DNA from: Molossus alvarezi
Taxonomy: Eukaryota > Chordata > Mammalia > Chiroptera > Molossidae
Direction: 5' to 3'
Assembly (NCBI GenBank): GCA_037176705.1
Contig: CM073894.1
Coordinates: forward strand, 30,277,501 to 30,341,500
DNA length: 64,000 nucleotides
Shown: piece after piece, positions 12,030 to 23,104 of the stretch
How positions within the stretch are numbered: the stretch's first letter is position 1
Layout of the letters: each line of letters opens with the position of its first letter
The notes under the pieces: model-generated
Seen by the model: only the letters and a program-made list of their open reading frames with translations
What the model was told of the DNA's origin: nothing
The model's database searches: none
Program-made: the position numbers and the translations under genes

Positions 12030-12285
12030 TTAAAATTTTATTTTATTTTATTTTATTTTTTTATCATCTTTACCCGAAGACATTTTTCCATTTTTTGTTC
12101 AGGTAGAGTGGGAGGGAGAGAGAGGAACACAGAGAGAGAGAAACATCGATGTGAAAGGGACATATCGAGTGGTCGCCACCCGCACAACCAACCAGGGCCG
12201 GGGACAAACTGCAATCGAGGTACATGCCCTTAGCAGGAACCGAACCCGGGTCTCTCCGGACCGCAGGCCGATGCCCTAACTGCTA
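12030..12285 (-). mobile_element. Ves SINE, antisense, 5'-truncated head
   Basis: On the minus strand the body and CT region are typical, with the B box intact. The first roughly 20 bases of the tRNA-like head are missing at the right edge, where unrelated sequence begins after GCCCTAACTGCTAGG. The tail is (TAAAA)n, seen here as TTTTA repeats at 12030-12063. No TSD was found, consistent with 5' truncation or a later deletion. Confidence 0.9.
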
Positions 12286-12617
12286 GGTTGATATAATATT
12301 TCTCCATAGTCCAGTTTGTTTCCACAGTTACTATCAAATTGCCCACCAGCAATATTTTTGTTGCTCTATAAATAGCATCCCCACATATTTTTTGGCCTGT
12401 ATAAATTTAAATTTAGTGGAACTGTTTCATGATTTTTATAAAGCAAAATTTGAAATGCAAAATAAATACAAAGCAATTAAAGAAAAACAAACAACCAAAA
12501 ATTAAAGTTTTGTAATTCAACCAGCTATCACCAGTATGGTTTTAATTAGATTGGTTTCATAATATAGATACTAAATGTGAAAAGTATTTTCTCCTGTATA
12601 TTATTTCACAACTTTTA

Positions 12618-12844
12618 TTGTTTTTTTATTAAAATTTTTTTTCTTTATTGATTTTAGAGAGAGAGGAAGAGAGAAGGAGAGAGAGAGAAATATTGATGAA
12701 AGAGAACATCAATTGGCTGCCTCCTGAATGCTCCCCACTTGGGACTGATCCTACAATATAGGCATATGCCCTGACCGGGAATCGAATGGGTGACTTCTTG
12801 GAGCATGGGTCAATGCTCAACCACTGATCCACACTGGCAGGGTG
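12618..12844 (-). mobile_element. Older Ves-type SINE, antisense
   Basis: This belongs to the second SINE type in the window. On the minus strand the head reads CCCTGCCAGTGTGGATCAG.., the body carries the GGGGAGCATTCAGGAGGCAGCC block, and the tail follows CTCTCTAAAATCAATAAAG. A perfect 16-bp TSD, TATTTCACAACTTTTA, flanks it at 12602-12617 and 12845-12860. Confidence 0.95.
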
Positions 12845-13016
12845 TATTTCACAACTTTTAAAGTGATTTTAGTTATTTATTTTTTTTTGAGACCCTTGGT
12901 AAACCTTTGTTAATGAAGCAGGACAGTGTGTGACCATCAAATATGGTGCATCTGAGGAGCTAGGCTGAGACAAGTGCATTGCTTCATTTCACTACGTTAA
13001 AAACCAAGTACTTCAG

Positions 13017-13164
13017 CCTTGGCCAGTTTGGCTCAGCGGTTAGAGCGTCGGCCTGCGGTCCAGAGAGACCTGGGCTCGGTTCCCACTAAAGGCGTGTACC
13101 TCGGTTGCAGTTTGTCCCTGGGCCCTGCTTGGTTGTGCCGATGGCAGCCACTCCCTTTCATGTA

Positions 13165-13214
<50 letters not shown>

Positions 13215-13300
13215 CCCTCTCTCTCTCCCCCCCCTCTCTCCCCCTCTCTCTCCCTCCCACTCTATCTGAATGAAAAAATGTCCTTGGGTGAGGATAAAAT
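13017..13300 (+). mobile_element. Ves SINE, first of a tandem pair
   Basis: The + strand head CCTTGGCCAGTTTGGCTCAG, B box GGCTCGGTTCC and body are full length, and the CT stretch is greatly expanded. It is preceded by AAGTACTTCAG at 13006-13016 and followed by the same 11 bp at 13301-13311, which also precedes the next SINE. Confidence 0.97.
13167..13256 (+). repeat. Expanded (CT)n/(C)n microsatellite within a Ves SINE
   Basis: About 90 bases of CT repeats with C-only interruptions, far longer than the CT stretch of other Ves copies here. It is a homopyrimidine tract with triplex potential and probably highly variable. The Ser/Leu-repeat and Arg/Glu-repeat frames come from it. Confidence 0.95.
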
Positions 13301-13311
13301 AAGTACTTCAG

Positions 13312-13572
13312 CCCTGGCCAGTTTGGCTCAGCAGTTAGAGCGTCGGCCAGCGGTCCAGAGAGACCTGGGTTCAGTTCCTGCTAAGGGCACGTACCTTGGT
13401 TGCAGTTTGTCCCTGGCCCTGGTTGGGTCCTGTGGGTGGCAAGAACTCCATGTGTGCCTTTCACGTCAATATTTCTTTCACTCTCTCTCTCCCTCCCACT
13501 GTATCTGAACAAAATATCGAAAAATGTCCTTGGGTGAGGATAAAAAAAATAAATAAATAAAAAATATAAAAC
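13312..13572 (+). mobile_element. Ves SINE, second of a tandem pair
   Basis: Full-length + strand Ves copy with head CCCTGGCCAGTTTGGCTCAG, an AAATAAATAAATAAA-type tail and a short CT stretch. It lies between AAGTACTTCAG at 13301-13311 and ATGTACTTCAG at 13573-13583. The pair therefore shares one target site in three copies. Confidence 0.97.
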
Positions 13573-13929
13573 ATGTACTTCAGATATTAATTAATAATAA
13601 TAATAATAATTTATTCTACTTTGATGTTTGTTGTAAAATCCCTTTCTTAGACTATAATCTTTTGTAGAACAGAGTCCAAGTATTTAATACACCAAATGTT
13701 GAAATCATAGAAAGTATTAACATGATCACTGGTGTAAAAAATTAATAATCATTAAAAACAAAGGTTTTAATCTGGGGAAAAAAAACCCCTGAGAATTACC
13801 CTTGCCAATAAATCAAGTTATAGCCATTTTATCTCTAAGTAGTCATTATATTATTTACAATGGTTTTCTATAAAACATAGTTCTAAAATTTGAATATATT
13901 ATTAATTTATTTATTAGCCAACATAAATA

Positions 13930-15620
13930 AAAAACAGAATTTAAAAAAATTCTCTAAAAAGAAATTGATTCAACAAAGTGATCCTAAATTTTTATAGAGA
14001 GACAAAATACCCAAAATAACCAACTCAATAATGAACAAAGCTGGAGGACTCACATTATCTGATTTCAAAATTTACTGTAAAGCTATAATAATCAGAAAAG
14101 TATGGCACTGATAAAAGAAGAGGTAAATAAATTAATGGAACAGGATAGCTATCACAGAAATAAACCCACATAAATAAAGTCAAGTGATATTTGACAAAGG
14201 AGCAAAGGGAATTCAATGAAGAAAGGATAATCTTTACAACACATGGTGTTGGAACATCTGAATATCCATATGCAAAAAGCATCATCATCATCATCATCAT
14301 CTAGACATCAACCTTACACCCTTCACCAAAATATGTTAAAATAGATCACACACTTAAATGTAAAATAAAAAACTTTAAAACTCCTAGAAGATAACAAGAG
14401 AAAATTTAGATAAAATATTGTGTTTGAAAATCACATTTTAGATTTTGTATCAAAGGCACAATCCATAAAAAAAGGATTGACAAGTTGTACTTCATTAAAA
14501 TGAAAGACATGCTATGTTGAACATACTATCAAGAGAATAAAAAGATAAGCCCTAGACTGGAAGAATATATTTACAAAACACATATCTGATATAGTACTGT
14601 TACTCAAAGTACACAAAAAACACCTTAAAACTCAGTAAGAACATGGACAACTCAATTAAAAAAATGACCAAAAGATCTAAACAAACACTTCACCAATCAT
14701 AATATAAAGATGACAAATAAGCAAGTAAAAAGATGCTCAAAATCATCCATATTTAAGGAATTGCAAATTAAATAACAACCAGATACCACTACAAACCTAT
14801 CTGAATGGCTAAAATCCAAAATACTAATAACGGGGAATGTTGGGGCAACAAAAATTCTCATTCATTATTGGTGGAAATGCAAAATAGTACAGCCACTTTG
14901 GAAGATACTTTGGCAGTTTCTTAAAAATCTAAACATACTCATGACATGTGATACAGCAATCACACTCTTTGGGATTAGCACAAATGAGGTGAAAAGTTAT
15001 ATCCACACAAAAACTAGCACATAGATTTTTATAACCACTTTATTCATAACTGCCAAAATTTGGAGTAACCAAGACATCCTTTATTATATCAATGGATAAA
15101 TGATGGTACATGTAGACAATGTAATGTATTCAGTGCTATCCAGCCATAAAAAGAGATGGAGAAATCTTAAATGCATACTGCTGCATGAGAAAATACAGTC
15201 TGGAAAGGTAACATACTGTATGATTTTAACTATATGACATTCTAAAAAAGGCAAAACCATAGAGAAAGTAAAAAGATCAGTGATTGTCTGAGATTCAGGT
15301 GGAGGGAGGGATGTATAGCTGAAGCACAGAGGATTTTGATGGCAGAATAAATATGTGTGTACTACAATGGAGGATACATGCCAGTATGTCATTACCAATT
15401 GAATGTATAACACAAATAGTGACCCTTAATGTTAACTATGGACTTTGGTTGATAGTGATGTGTCATTGTTGATTCATCAATTATAACAAATGTACCACAC
15501 TGATTAGGGATGTTTATGGTGGGGGTGTTTGTGTAGAAATTCTCTATGCTTTCTGCTCATTTATGCTGTGAAACTAAAACTGCTTTTAAAAAATAGAGCC
15601 TATTAATTAAAAAATAAAAC
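13930..15620 (+). mobile_element. Old L1, 3' part of ORF2 plus 3' UTR
   Basis: The + strand carries the familiar L1 ORF2 C-terminal order (AAAGCTATAATAATCAG, TGGCACTG, then GATATTTGACAAAGGAGC, GGTGTTGG, ATCCATATGCAAAAA, CTCATTCATTATTGGTGG, TCCAGCCATAAAAAGAG), then an L1M-type 3' UTR ending in an A-rich tail. It is 5' truncated and full of stops and frameshifts, so it is inactive. An ATC trinucleotide run at about 14280-14301 is embedded in it. Confidence 0.9.
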
Positions 15621-15734
15621 AAATGAATGTGATCAGTTTAATTTTACATTAAAAATTCACTCAAGGAATGTATAATATTCTGGATTTTGTTTTACTTTTA
15701 TTATACAGGAGAGTTCTAGCCTTCATCCTCAAAG

Positions 15735-15756
15735 GGCGCTCGCGTGCGCGCGCGTG

Positions 15757-15786
<30 letters not shown>
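15735..15786 (+). repeat. Alternating CG/CA tract with Z-DNA potential
   Basis: A run of alternating pyrimidine-purine dinucleotides begins with CG-rich units (GCGTGCGCGCGCGTGC) and continues as about 16 CA units. CpG-rich alternation next to CA repeats is the classic composition for left-handed DNA. CpG is otherwise very rare nearby. Confidence 0.9.
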
Positions 15787-15788
<2 letters not shown>

Positions 15789-15789
15789 C

Positions 15790-16560
15790 TTTTCCTAGGC
15801 ATGTTTAGTGCTAATCTCACACAAGATTATATTATTATATTATATTATTTGGAAGATAATATATTAAGGAACAATGTTTTGTAATGAATTGTTACTAATT
15901 TTAGGTCAAGGGATTGTAAGTAGGTATAATGATGTTTAGTAGAAGTGATCTATCTAAATGACTAAATCTATTGGTGGATCAAAAATATTTTAGATTCCAC
16001 CATGGTCTTTAACTCTAGAAGGGCCTTATTATTAAAATTTCTTATTTAAGTTTTGAAAACTAAATTAATGTGACAGTTGCTCAAGGTCAGATATAAACAT
16101 AGGCATTGATAATCATTGGCTAAAGATTTTCTAATTAAAATAAGGTGATGAATGCCATGATGGAGAAAACACCTTATTCTATTGGAGTTCACATGGAAGA
16201 CACTTGGGAGGACATGGATGAATTTCTGGTCACAAGTTTCAGTTTTTTTGTTTTTTGTTTTACTAATAAATCAAAGTATTGGAATTTTACTATACAGAAA
16301 CAGAAGTCTGCAACAATGTGTACGCATTAACCTTTTACAAAGAAAAAATAATAGCTTTTATTTCTTATATTCTTTTTCAACTTGAAAATTTTGACTTTGT
16401 GCTGGATCATTGATATAATATTATGTGCCTGTATTTTAGGCAAACCGAAAAAACAAACAAAAAATCATGGGAATATATGCAATACTTACGGAATCATCTC
16501 TGGTGCTTTGCGCTTTAACCAATTCATTCACCATTTAAAAACAATTAAAAAATTCATTAA
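15790..16560. other. Unassigned AT-rich noncoding sequence
   Basis: Three short + frames (16145-16603) have no domain, and their order and overlaps do not suggest exons. No known repeat is recognised. Confidence 0.45.
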
Positions 16561-16563
16561 GCT

Positions 16564-16650
16564 GGATTCTGCCCTTGGATACACACAACAAAACCCCCAT
16601 TGAAGTCAATGGAAATTGTGCGTGCATATCCAGGGGCAGAATTTGGCCCG
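16564..16650. repeat. Ancient palindromic MITE-like hairpin
   Basis: The left arm, around ATTCTGCCCTTGGATACACAC, pairs with the right arm GTGCATATCCAGGGGCAGAAT with only a few mismatches. The centre (16597-16612) is CCATTGAAGTCAATGG, itself an inverted repeat with a 2-base spacer. The whole makes a near-perfect hairpin of about 87 bp. The combination of 'ATTCTGCCC', 'CATTGAAGTCAATGG' and 'GCAGAATTTGGCCC' is one I associate with palindromic elements abundant in turtles, crocodilians and birds. Its preservation in a mammal implies great age and possibly constraint. Confidence 0.65.
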
Positions 16651-17449
16651 CTGTGTTTAATTCACTCTGATCATTCCTATTAATTCAATATTAATATTTC
16701 CGTTCATTTATTCAATTAGTTCTGTGGTATTCAAAATTCATTGTATGTAATACATTGCGACTAGTCAATAATTACATTTCCAGTCCACTTTCTAACAATC
16801 AATATTTGAAGTTAGTCAAGGCAAAATGCACTTAAAAACCAACCAGAAATAGAAGTAGAAGTCCCTCTGCAGAGATATTTCCTACTTTGTTTCCCGGTTT
16901 CTCGGGCCTGACCTCTCCTGGTAGATTCAGTCAGTGTGAGAGATATTAGCAAATTGTGGGGCAGAGTTGGCCCTTAGATCAAATGCTGCTTTTTGTGGGG
17001 TAGCCAAGTAGGGCTATCTAATAACAGCCAGATGTGGAAGACTAAGCTCACGAAATACCAACCACTTAATTAGGTCACACAATACCATTTGGCTCCCAAT
17101 CAAATTTGGGTTATTTCTGTTCTGAGCAGAGGGATCTCTTCTGTCTTCAAGGAACATAGATCAAAATGAACACAGGATGTTAACATCGCAGTATAAACAC
17201 TGCATGCATGAATAAGTGGAGCTAAACTCAAGAAGTGTAATGATCCCTATGCTCCAAATTCATTTAAGTATAACTTCTTTAGGCAGGAGGACTTAAACTT
17301 TTTGCATAATTTCTGTAGTCATTATAGATATCCACAATATGCTGGATTATCAGCAAATCTGTAGAATGGAAGTTTCCTGAAATTAACACTTCATATTTTA
17401 GCATTCATTAAGCATCCTAAAAAGAATGATGTTAACTGCTTTTGTTTCA
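16651..17449. other. Unassigned, possibly single-copy noncoding sequence
   Basis: Mixed composition with no repeat family recognised. It lies between the palindromic element and the start of the antisense L1. No coding signal is visible. Confidence 0.4.
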
Positions 17450-17574
17450 TAACAGATTTTTTGAAGTATAATTGACATACAATAAACCACATATTTAAAA
17501 TGTACAATTTGATAAGTTTCGACAAATGTATGCACCTTTGAAACCATCATTACAATCAAGCTAATAAACACATT

Positions 17575-17813
17575 GCCCTGGCTGGTATTCTCAGTGGTTA
17601 GGTCATTGGCTCATTGGCCCATGGACCAAAAGATCCTGGTCAAGGGCATGTACCTCGGTTGCAGGTTTGATCTCCAGACCTGGTGAGGGTGTGTGCAGGA
17701 GGCAACTCACATTGATGTTTCTCTCCCCTCTCTCTCTCTCTCCTTCTTTCTTCCCACCTTTTCTCTCTCTCTAAAATATCCTCTGGTGATGATTAACAAC
17801 AACAAAAAAAGAG
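17575..17813 (+). mobile_element. Older Ves-type SINE in antisense L1
   Basis: Head GCCCTGGCTGGTATTCTCAG, degenerate B box (GGTTTGATCTCC), a CT-rich stretch and a CAACAACAA-type tail. Flanks AATAAACACATT (17563-17574) and AATGAACATATT (17814-17825) are an imperfect TSD with 10 of 12 matches, consistent with an older insertion. Confidence 0.88.
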
Positions 17814-18899
17814 AATGAACATATTTATCACCACGGAAAGTTTCCTTATGTCTCCAAACATCTCTCTCCAGGCAACCACTAATCTGTTTTCTTTTATTAG
17901 AAATTAACTTGAATTTTTTAGAGTTTTAAATAATAAAAAAAATATGTGCTCTTTTGTGTCTGGCTGTTTTCACACAGCAGAAATATTTTGAGATTCAACT
18001 ATGTTGTATTGTCTATCAGTAGAAGTAATTCACGCCTCTTTATCTCTGAGTAGTATTCCACTGTATGGATATAATTTGCTTATGCAGTCCTCTGTCAGTG
18101 GGCATTCGGATCGTTTCCAGTTCAGGGCTGCTACCACTACAGCTGATATGAAAAATTATGTATCAGTCTTTGTATGATATCTTTCCCCTGCTCCTTGAAT
18201 AAATAAGAGTGAAATGGCTAGATAATGGAGCATTACTAACTTCAGTAAACTTCCATTAACTTCTAGAGAAACTGCCACATTGTTTTCCAAAGTGGTGTGC
18301 TATTTTACATCTCTACCAGTAGCGTATGCAAGTTCTAGTTTTGCTTAATTGTTAGCACTACTTAGTATAATCAGTCTTTTTCATTTTAGCCATTCTCATA
18401 AGTGTGTAGTGAAATCTATTATTGCTTTATTTGGCATTTCTTCAATGAATATGTTGAACATCTTATTATGCGTATATCTGCCATCTGTTTTTCTTCTTTG
18501 GTGAAGTGTCTGTTCAAATCAATTGTCCATTTATTATTGGGGTATATGTTTTCTTACTACTGAATTTAAAGAATTATTATATATTCTGTACAAAGTCCTT
18601 TATTTTATATATATGGAGATATAGATATATATATAGATAGATGGCACATAGTTTCTCTGAGGTTTTTTTTTAATCTTAATACTGTCTATTAAAGAACAGT
18701 TCTTATTTTCCATGATAGCCAATTGCTTAGTTTGTTTATTTTTCCTTTTGGGAATCATGCGACTGATTTTATAGCTAAAAGGTTGTTTGCCTAATCAAGT
18801 TTTGTAATTTTCTATTTTACGTTTAGGTCTATAATGCATTTGGATTTGATTTTTATATATTGTACAATTAGGGATTGATGTTCAATTTTGGAAGGCATA

Positions 18900-19122
18900 G
18901 TTTTTTAAAATTTGTTTTTCTTTATTGATTTTAGAGAGAGAAGAAGTGAGAGGGAGAGAGAGATAGAAACATCAATGAGAGATAACATCAATTGGCTGCC
19001 TCTTGCATGTCCCCCACTGGGGATCAGGCCCACAACCTGGGCATATGTCCTGACCAGGAATTGAACCAGCGACCTCTTGGTGCATGGGTTGATGCTCAAC
19101 CACTGAGCCACACTGGCTGGAC
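18900..19122 (-). mobile_element. Older Ves-type SINE, antisense, in L1
   Basis: The minus strand carries the head (CAGCCAGTGTGGCTCAGTGG), the CCCAGTGGGGGACATG block and a tail after CTCTAAAATCAATAAAG. A perfect 11-bp TSD, TGGAAGGCATA, flanks it at 18889-18899 and 19123-19133. A minus-strand frame of 134 codons runs through it and is not a gene. Confidence 0.95.
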
Positions 19123-19622
19123 TGGAAGGCATATTAATATTCAATTGTTCCAGCACCATTTTAAGCATTCTCCACTGAATTGTCTTTACAACTTTGTCAC
19201 AAATAAGTTGACCGTATGTTGGGGCTCTATTTCTGAACTCTCTATTCTGTCCCACTGATCTATTTGTTATCTTAATGCCAATACCATTCTGTATTGATTG
19301 CTGCCACATTATAGTAATCTTAAAATTAGGCAGTGTTAGGCCTTAAGTTTGTTCTTCTTTTACAATGTTGTTTTGGTTATTCTAGGTCTTTTATATTTCC
19401 ATGTCATTTTTGGAATTAACCTGTCAATGACTTAAGAAAACCCTGATAGAATTTTGCTTGAGACTGTATTAAATCTCTAGGTAAAATTAGGAAGAATTGA
19501 TAGTTTAATAATATTGAGACTTCCAATAAACAAACATGGTCTCCATTTAGTTAGATCTTCTTTACTTCCACAGTATGTTATAGTTTCCAGTGTACAGGTG
19601 TTAGGCATTTTTTGTCAGATTC

Positions 19623-19871
19623 ATTTTTTTTTAATTCCTCACCTGAGGATATTTTTACATTTACCTTCAGATAGAGTGGGAGGGAGGGAAAGAGAGAGAG
19701 AGAGAGAAACATCTACATGAGAGAGACACATTAACTGGGTGCCTCCTGCACAACTCCGACTACGACAGGGGATGAACCGCAACCAAGGTACGTGCCCTTG
19801 ACCAGAATCAAACCCATGACTCATCGGTTCACAGGCCAGTGCTCTAATCGCTGAGCCAAACTGGCCAGGGC
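19623..19871 (-). mobile_element. Ves SINE, antisense, in L1
   Basis: Reverse complement of a Ves body with GCCCTGGCCAGTTTGGCTCAG head and CCTCAGGTGAGGAATT end. Imperfect 10-bp TSD: TGTCAGATTC at 19613-19622 and TGTCAAATTC at 19872-19881. It is more diverged than the youngest copies, for example in its CAACTCCGACTACGAC region. Confidence 0.93.
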
Positions 19872-21397
19872 TGTCAAATTCCTTGTTACTAATTTATGAT
19901 TAACTTTCTTAAATGTTAGAATTGTATCCTGTTGTCTTGCTCAACTAACTTCCTAAGTTTAGGAATTTTGTTGCGGAATACATGGAATTGTCTACATAGA
20001 CGATCATGAGAATAAAGACCATTATAGTTCTTTGTTTCTAATTTAAATGACATTTTTTCAAATATTACTGTAATGCCTTGAACCTCCATCATGTTGTAGA
20101 ATAGAAGGGATGAGAGCAAACAGTGTCATCTTGTTCCTGACCTAAGGGAGAAAGTATTCTGTCTATTATCCTAGGTATGATATTAGCTGTAGGTTTTTCC
20201 TAGGTGCCCTTTATCCGGTGTCAGGCATCTCTTCCATTCCTAGTTTCCTGTGATTTTTTTTTTTAATCAACAATGAATGTTGAATATTGCCAGATGCTTC
20301 TGTGTGTGTGTGTGTGCATGGACACATGTGTACATGTATGCATGAATCTAAGATGATCATATGTTTTTTCTGTTTATAGTTTATCAATATGTAATGATGA
20401 ATTACATAGATTTTTTTTTAAGTTGAATTAGGCATGCGTTACTCAGCTGAACCCTTCTTGGTCATGATATAGTTTCAGCCTACTTCTATATTGTTGCATT
20501 TGACAGACACAGTCACTGAGAATTTTTGTAGACATGCCATGAGAGATATGCATCTGTAGGTTTCTTTTCTTTTAAAGACTTCGTCTGGTTTTGATATCAG
20601 AATAATGTTGGCCTCATACAATGAGTGGGAAAGTATTCTCTTTTCTTGGAATTTCTTTAAAAATTAATGTAGAAATAGTACTATTTCTCCCTTGAATGTT
20701 TGTTGGAGTTCATTAGTAAAGCCATCTTGGACGGAAAATGTTTCGGAAGGGTTTGAAACCAAAATGTAATTTATTTAAAATACATTGGGCTATTCATATA
20801 ATCTCTCCTATTTAAGTGAATTTGGGTGGTTTGTATCTTTCAAGGAATTTCTCCATTTCATCTAATTTGTTGAATTCATTGGCATACAGTTTCTCATAAT
20901 ATCCTCTTATTATCCTTTCCATATTAGTTGATTTTATGGTGAGCTACTTCTCTTTTTCCTGATGTTGGTAATACATGTCCTTTCTTTTCTTACCTCAGAC
21001 GTCCAGCTAAATGGTCACCAATTTTATTGATTTTTTTTCTCAAAGAACAAGCTTTTAGTTTCATTGATTGTTCCATTGTTTTATTAATGTCTTCTCTGAT
21101 GCTTATGATTTCCTTTTTCTGAAAACCTTGGATTAAATCTGTGCTTGTCTTACTGGCTTTTTTTTAGGGAGGAACATCAGCCATTGACTAAACCTTTTTC
21201 ATTATTTAATATGGTCATTTGGTGCTATAAATTTTTCTGCTTATACTTCTTTGTACTGCTTTAGCACCCCACTTATTTTGTTATGTTTTGTTTTTATTTT
21301 CATTCAGTTCAAACTCCTTGTTTTCTTTCAATTTCTTTATTTGGCCAATGAATTACTTAGGAATGTGTTCTATACTTTTTAATATTTGTAGTATTTT

Positions 21398-21625
21398 TTT
21401 TTATCCTTACATGAGGACATTTTTCCATTTTCTGTTCAGATAGAGTGGGAGAGAGAGAGAGAAACATCGACGTGAAAGGGACACATCAAGTGGCTGCCAC
21501 CTGCATGACTCAACCAGGGCCGGGGACAAACTGCAACTAAGGTACGTGCCCTCAGTGGGAACCAAACCCGGGTTTCTCTGGACTGCAGGCCGACACTCTA
21601 ACTGCTGAGCCAAACTGGCCAGGGC
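21398..21625 (-). mobile_element. Ves SINE, antisense, in L1
   Basis: Full-length antisense Ves with a short CT stretch. A perfect 17-bp TSD, AATATTTGTAGTATTTT, flanks it at 21381-21397 and 21626-21642. The L1 sequence resumes exactly across the duplication. Confidence 0.97.
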
Positions 21626-22249
21626 AATATTTGTAGTATTTTAAGAGATCTTTTTGTAATTGATTTCTAGTTTAATTTTATTATAGAATTAAATATGCTT
21701 ATTTTTACTTTAAAATATATTGAGACTTGTTTTCTGGACAAAAATATAGGATATCTTTGTAAATGTTCCCTGGGTACTTGAGAAGCATATATTTTTCTGT
21801 TATTGAGTGTAGTGTTCTATGAGTGTTAATTACATCAAATTGATTGGTATGTATTTTTCAGTTCTATTTTCTTACTAAGTTCTATTTGTTCTATCAATGA
21901 TTGAAAGAGAGCTATTAAAATCTCTGCTATAATAATGGATTTATTTATTTTTCTTTGTGATTCTATCAGTTTTTGCTTCATTTGTTTTGAAGCTTTGCTA
22001 TTAGGAACATCATAGTTTAATATTGTCACATTCTTTGTTGAATTAGTGTGATTATCACTGAGAAAGTATCTTTTTTTCCTTGGTTATATTATCTGTTCAG
22101 AAATCAACTTACTCTGAATTTAATATAGTGACTTTGTGTTTCCTTTGATTAGTGTTAGTATGGTAGACCTTTTATCCTTTTAATTTTAATTTATGTTCTT
22201 ATATTTAATGTGTGTTTCTTGTAGGCAGTTTATAGTTAGATCTTGCTTT

Positions 22250-22460
22250 ATTATTATTATTGTTATTATTTTAGAGAGAGAGGAAGGGAGAGAGATAGAA
22301 ACATCAATGTGAGAGGGAAACATTGATCAGCTGCTGCCTGTACTTCCCCCACTGGGGATCGAGCCTGGAACCCAGACATGTGCCCTGACCTCGAATTGAA
22401 CCAGGACTTCTCAGTCCATGGGATGACATTCCACCCACTGAGCCACACCGGCTGGGCTAC
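22250..22460 (-). mobile_element. Older Ves-type SINE, antisense, in L1
   Basis: Minus strand head GCCCAGCCGGTGTGGCTCAG, body with the CCCCAGTGGGGGAAG block, and tail made of TAATAATAA units. A perfect 10-bp TSD, ATCTTGCTTT, lies at 22240-22249 and 22461-22470. Confidence 0.95.
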
Positions 22461-22486
22461 ATCTTGCTTTTTAAAATCTAATTTGA

Positions 22487-22750
22487 GCCCTAGCCAGTTT
22501 GGCTCAGTGGTTAGAGCGATGGCCTGCGGTCCGGAGAGACTCGGGTTCGGTTCCCGCTAAGGGCACATACTTCGGTTGCAGTTTGTCCCCAGCCCTGGTT
22601 GGTCGTGCGGGTGGCAGCCACTCACATCGATGTTTCTCTCTCTCTCTCTCTTCCTCTCTTTCCCTCCCACTCTATCTGTACAAAAATTGGAAAAATGTCC
22701 TCGGGTGAGGATAAAAAAAAAATAAATAAATAAAAATAAATAAATAAAGT
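22487..22750 (+). mobile_element. Ves SINE (young type) in L1
   Basis: Head GCCCTAGCCAGTTTGGCTCAG, B box GGTTCGGTTCC, CT stretch and a long (AAAT)n tail. A perfect 14-bp TSD, AAAATCTAATTTGA, lies at 22473-22486 and 22751-22764. It sits only 26 bp from the previous SINE and in the opposite orientation. Confidence 0.97.
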
Positions 22751-23104
22751 AAAATCTAATTTGATCATCTCTGGCTTTTAATTGGAATATTTAGATTATT
22801 TCTGTTTAATGTAATTATTGCTATTATTAAGACCATCACTTGCTGTTTGTTTTCTATTTGTTCTTTCTATGTGTTATTTCCTTTATTTTTTCTATTTTTG
22901 TCTTCTTTCTGATTGACTGTATTGCATGATTCCATTTTATGTCTTTTTTAGCTTATTAACTAAGATTCTTTGTTTTATTATTTCAATGATTACCTTATGG
23001 CTTAGAATATATATTTTTAACTTATCACAGTCTACCTTTCTATATAAGAACTTTAACATAGTATGCCTTTGTCACTTTTCTCCCACACATACACTATTTT
23101 CTTT

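Noticed and set aside
13019..13508. Frames of 75-114 codons rich in Ser/Leu or Arg/Glu repeats across 13.0-13.5 kb, and similar frames at 32.8, 40.9 and 50.1-50.8 kb
   Set aside because: They are translations of Ves SINE heads and CT repeats. The same start, MAQWLERRPAV-like, recurs in many copies because of the shared tRNA-like head.
13006..13583. Three short direct repeats with two spacers as a CRISPR-like array
   Set aside because: The repeats are SINE target duplications and the 'spacers' are full SINEs. CRISPR is not expected in a mammalian genome.
14280..14301. ATC trinucleotide run as a poly-His/poly-Met coding repeat
   Set aside because: It lies inside a dead L1 3' half and is a short microsatellite.
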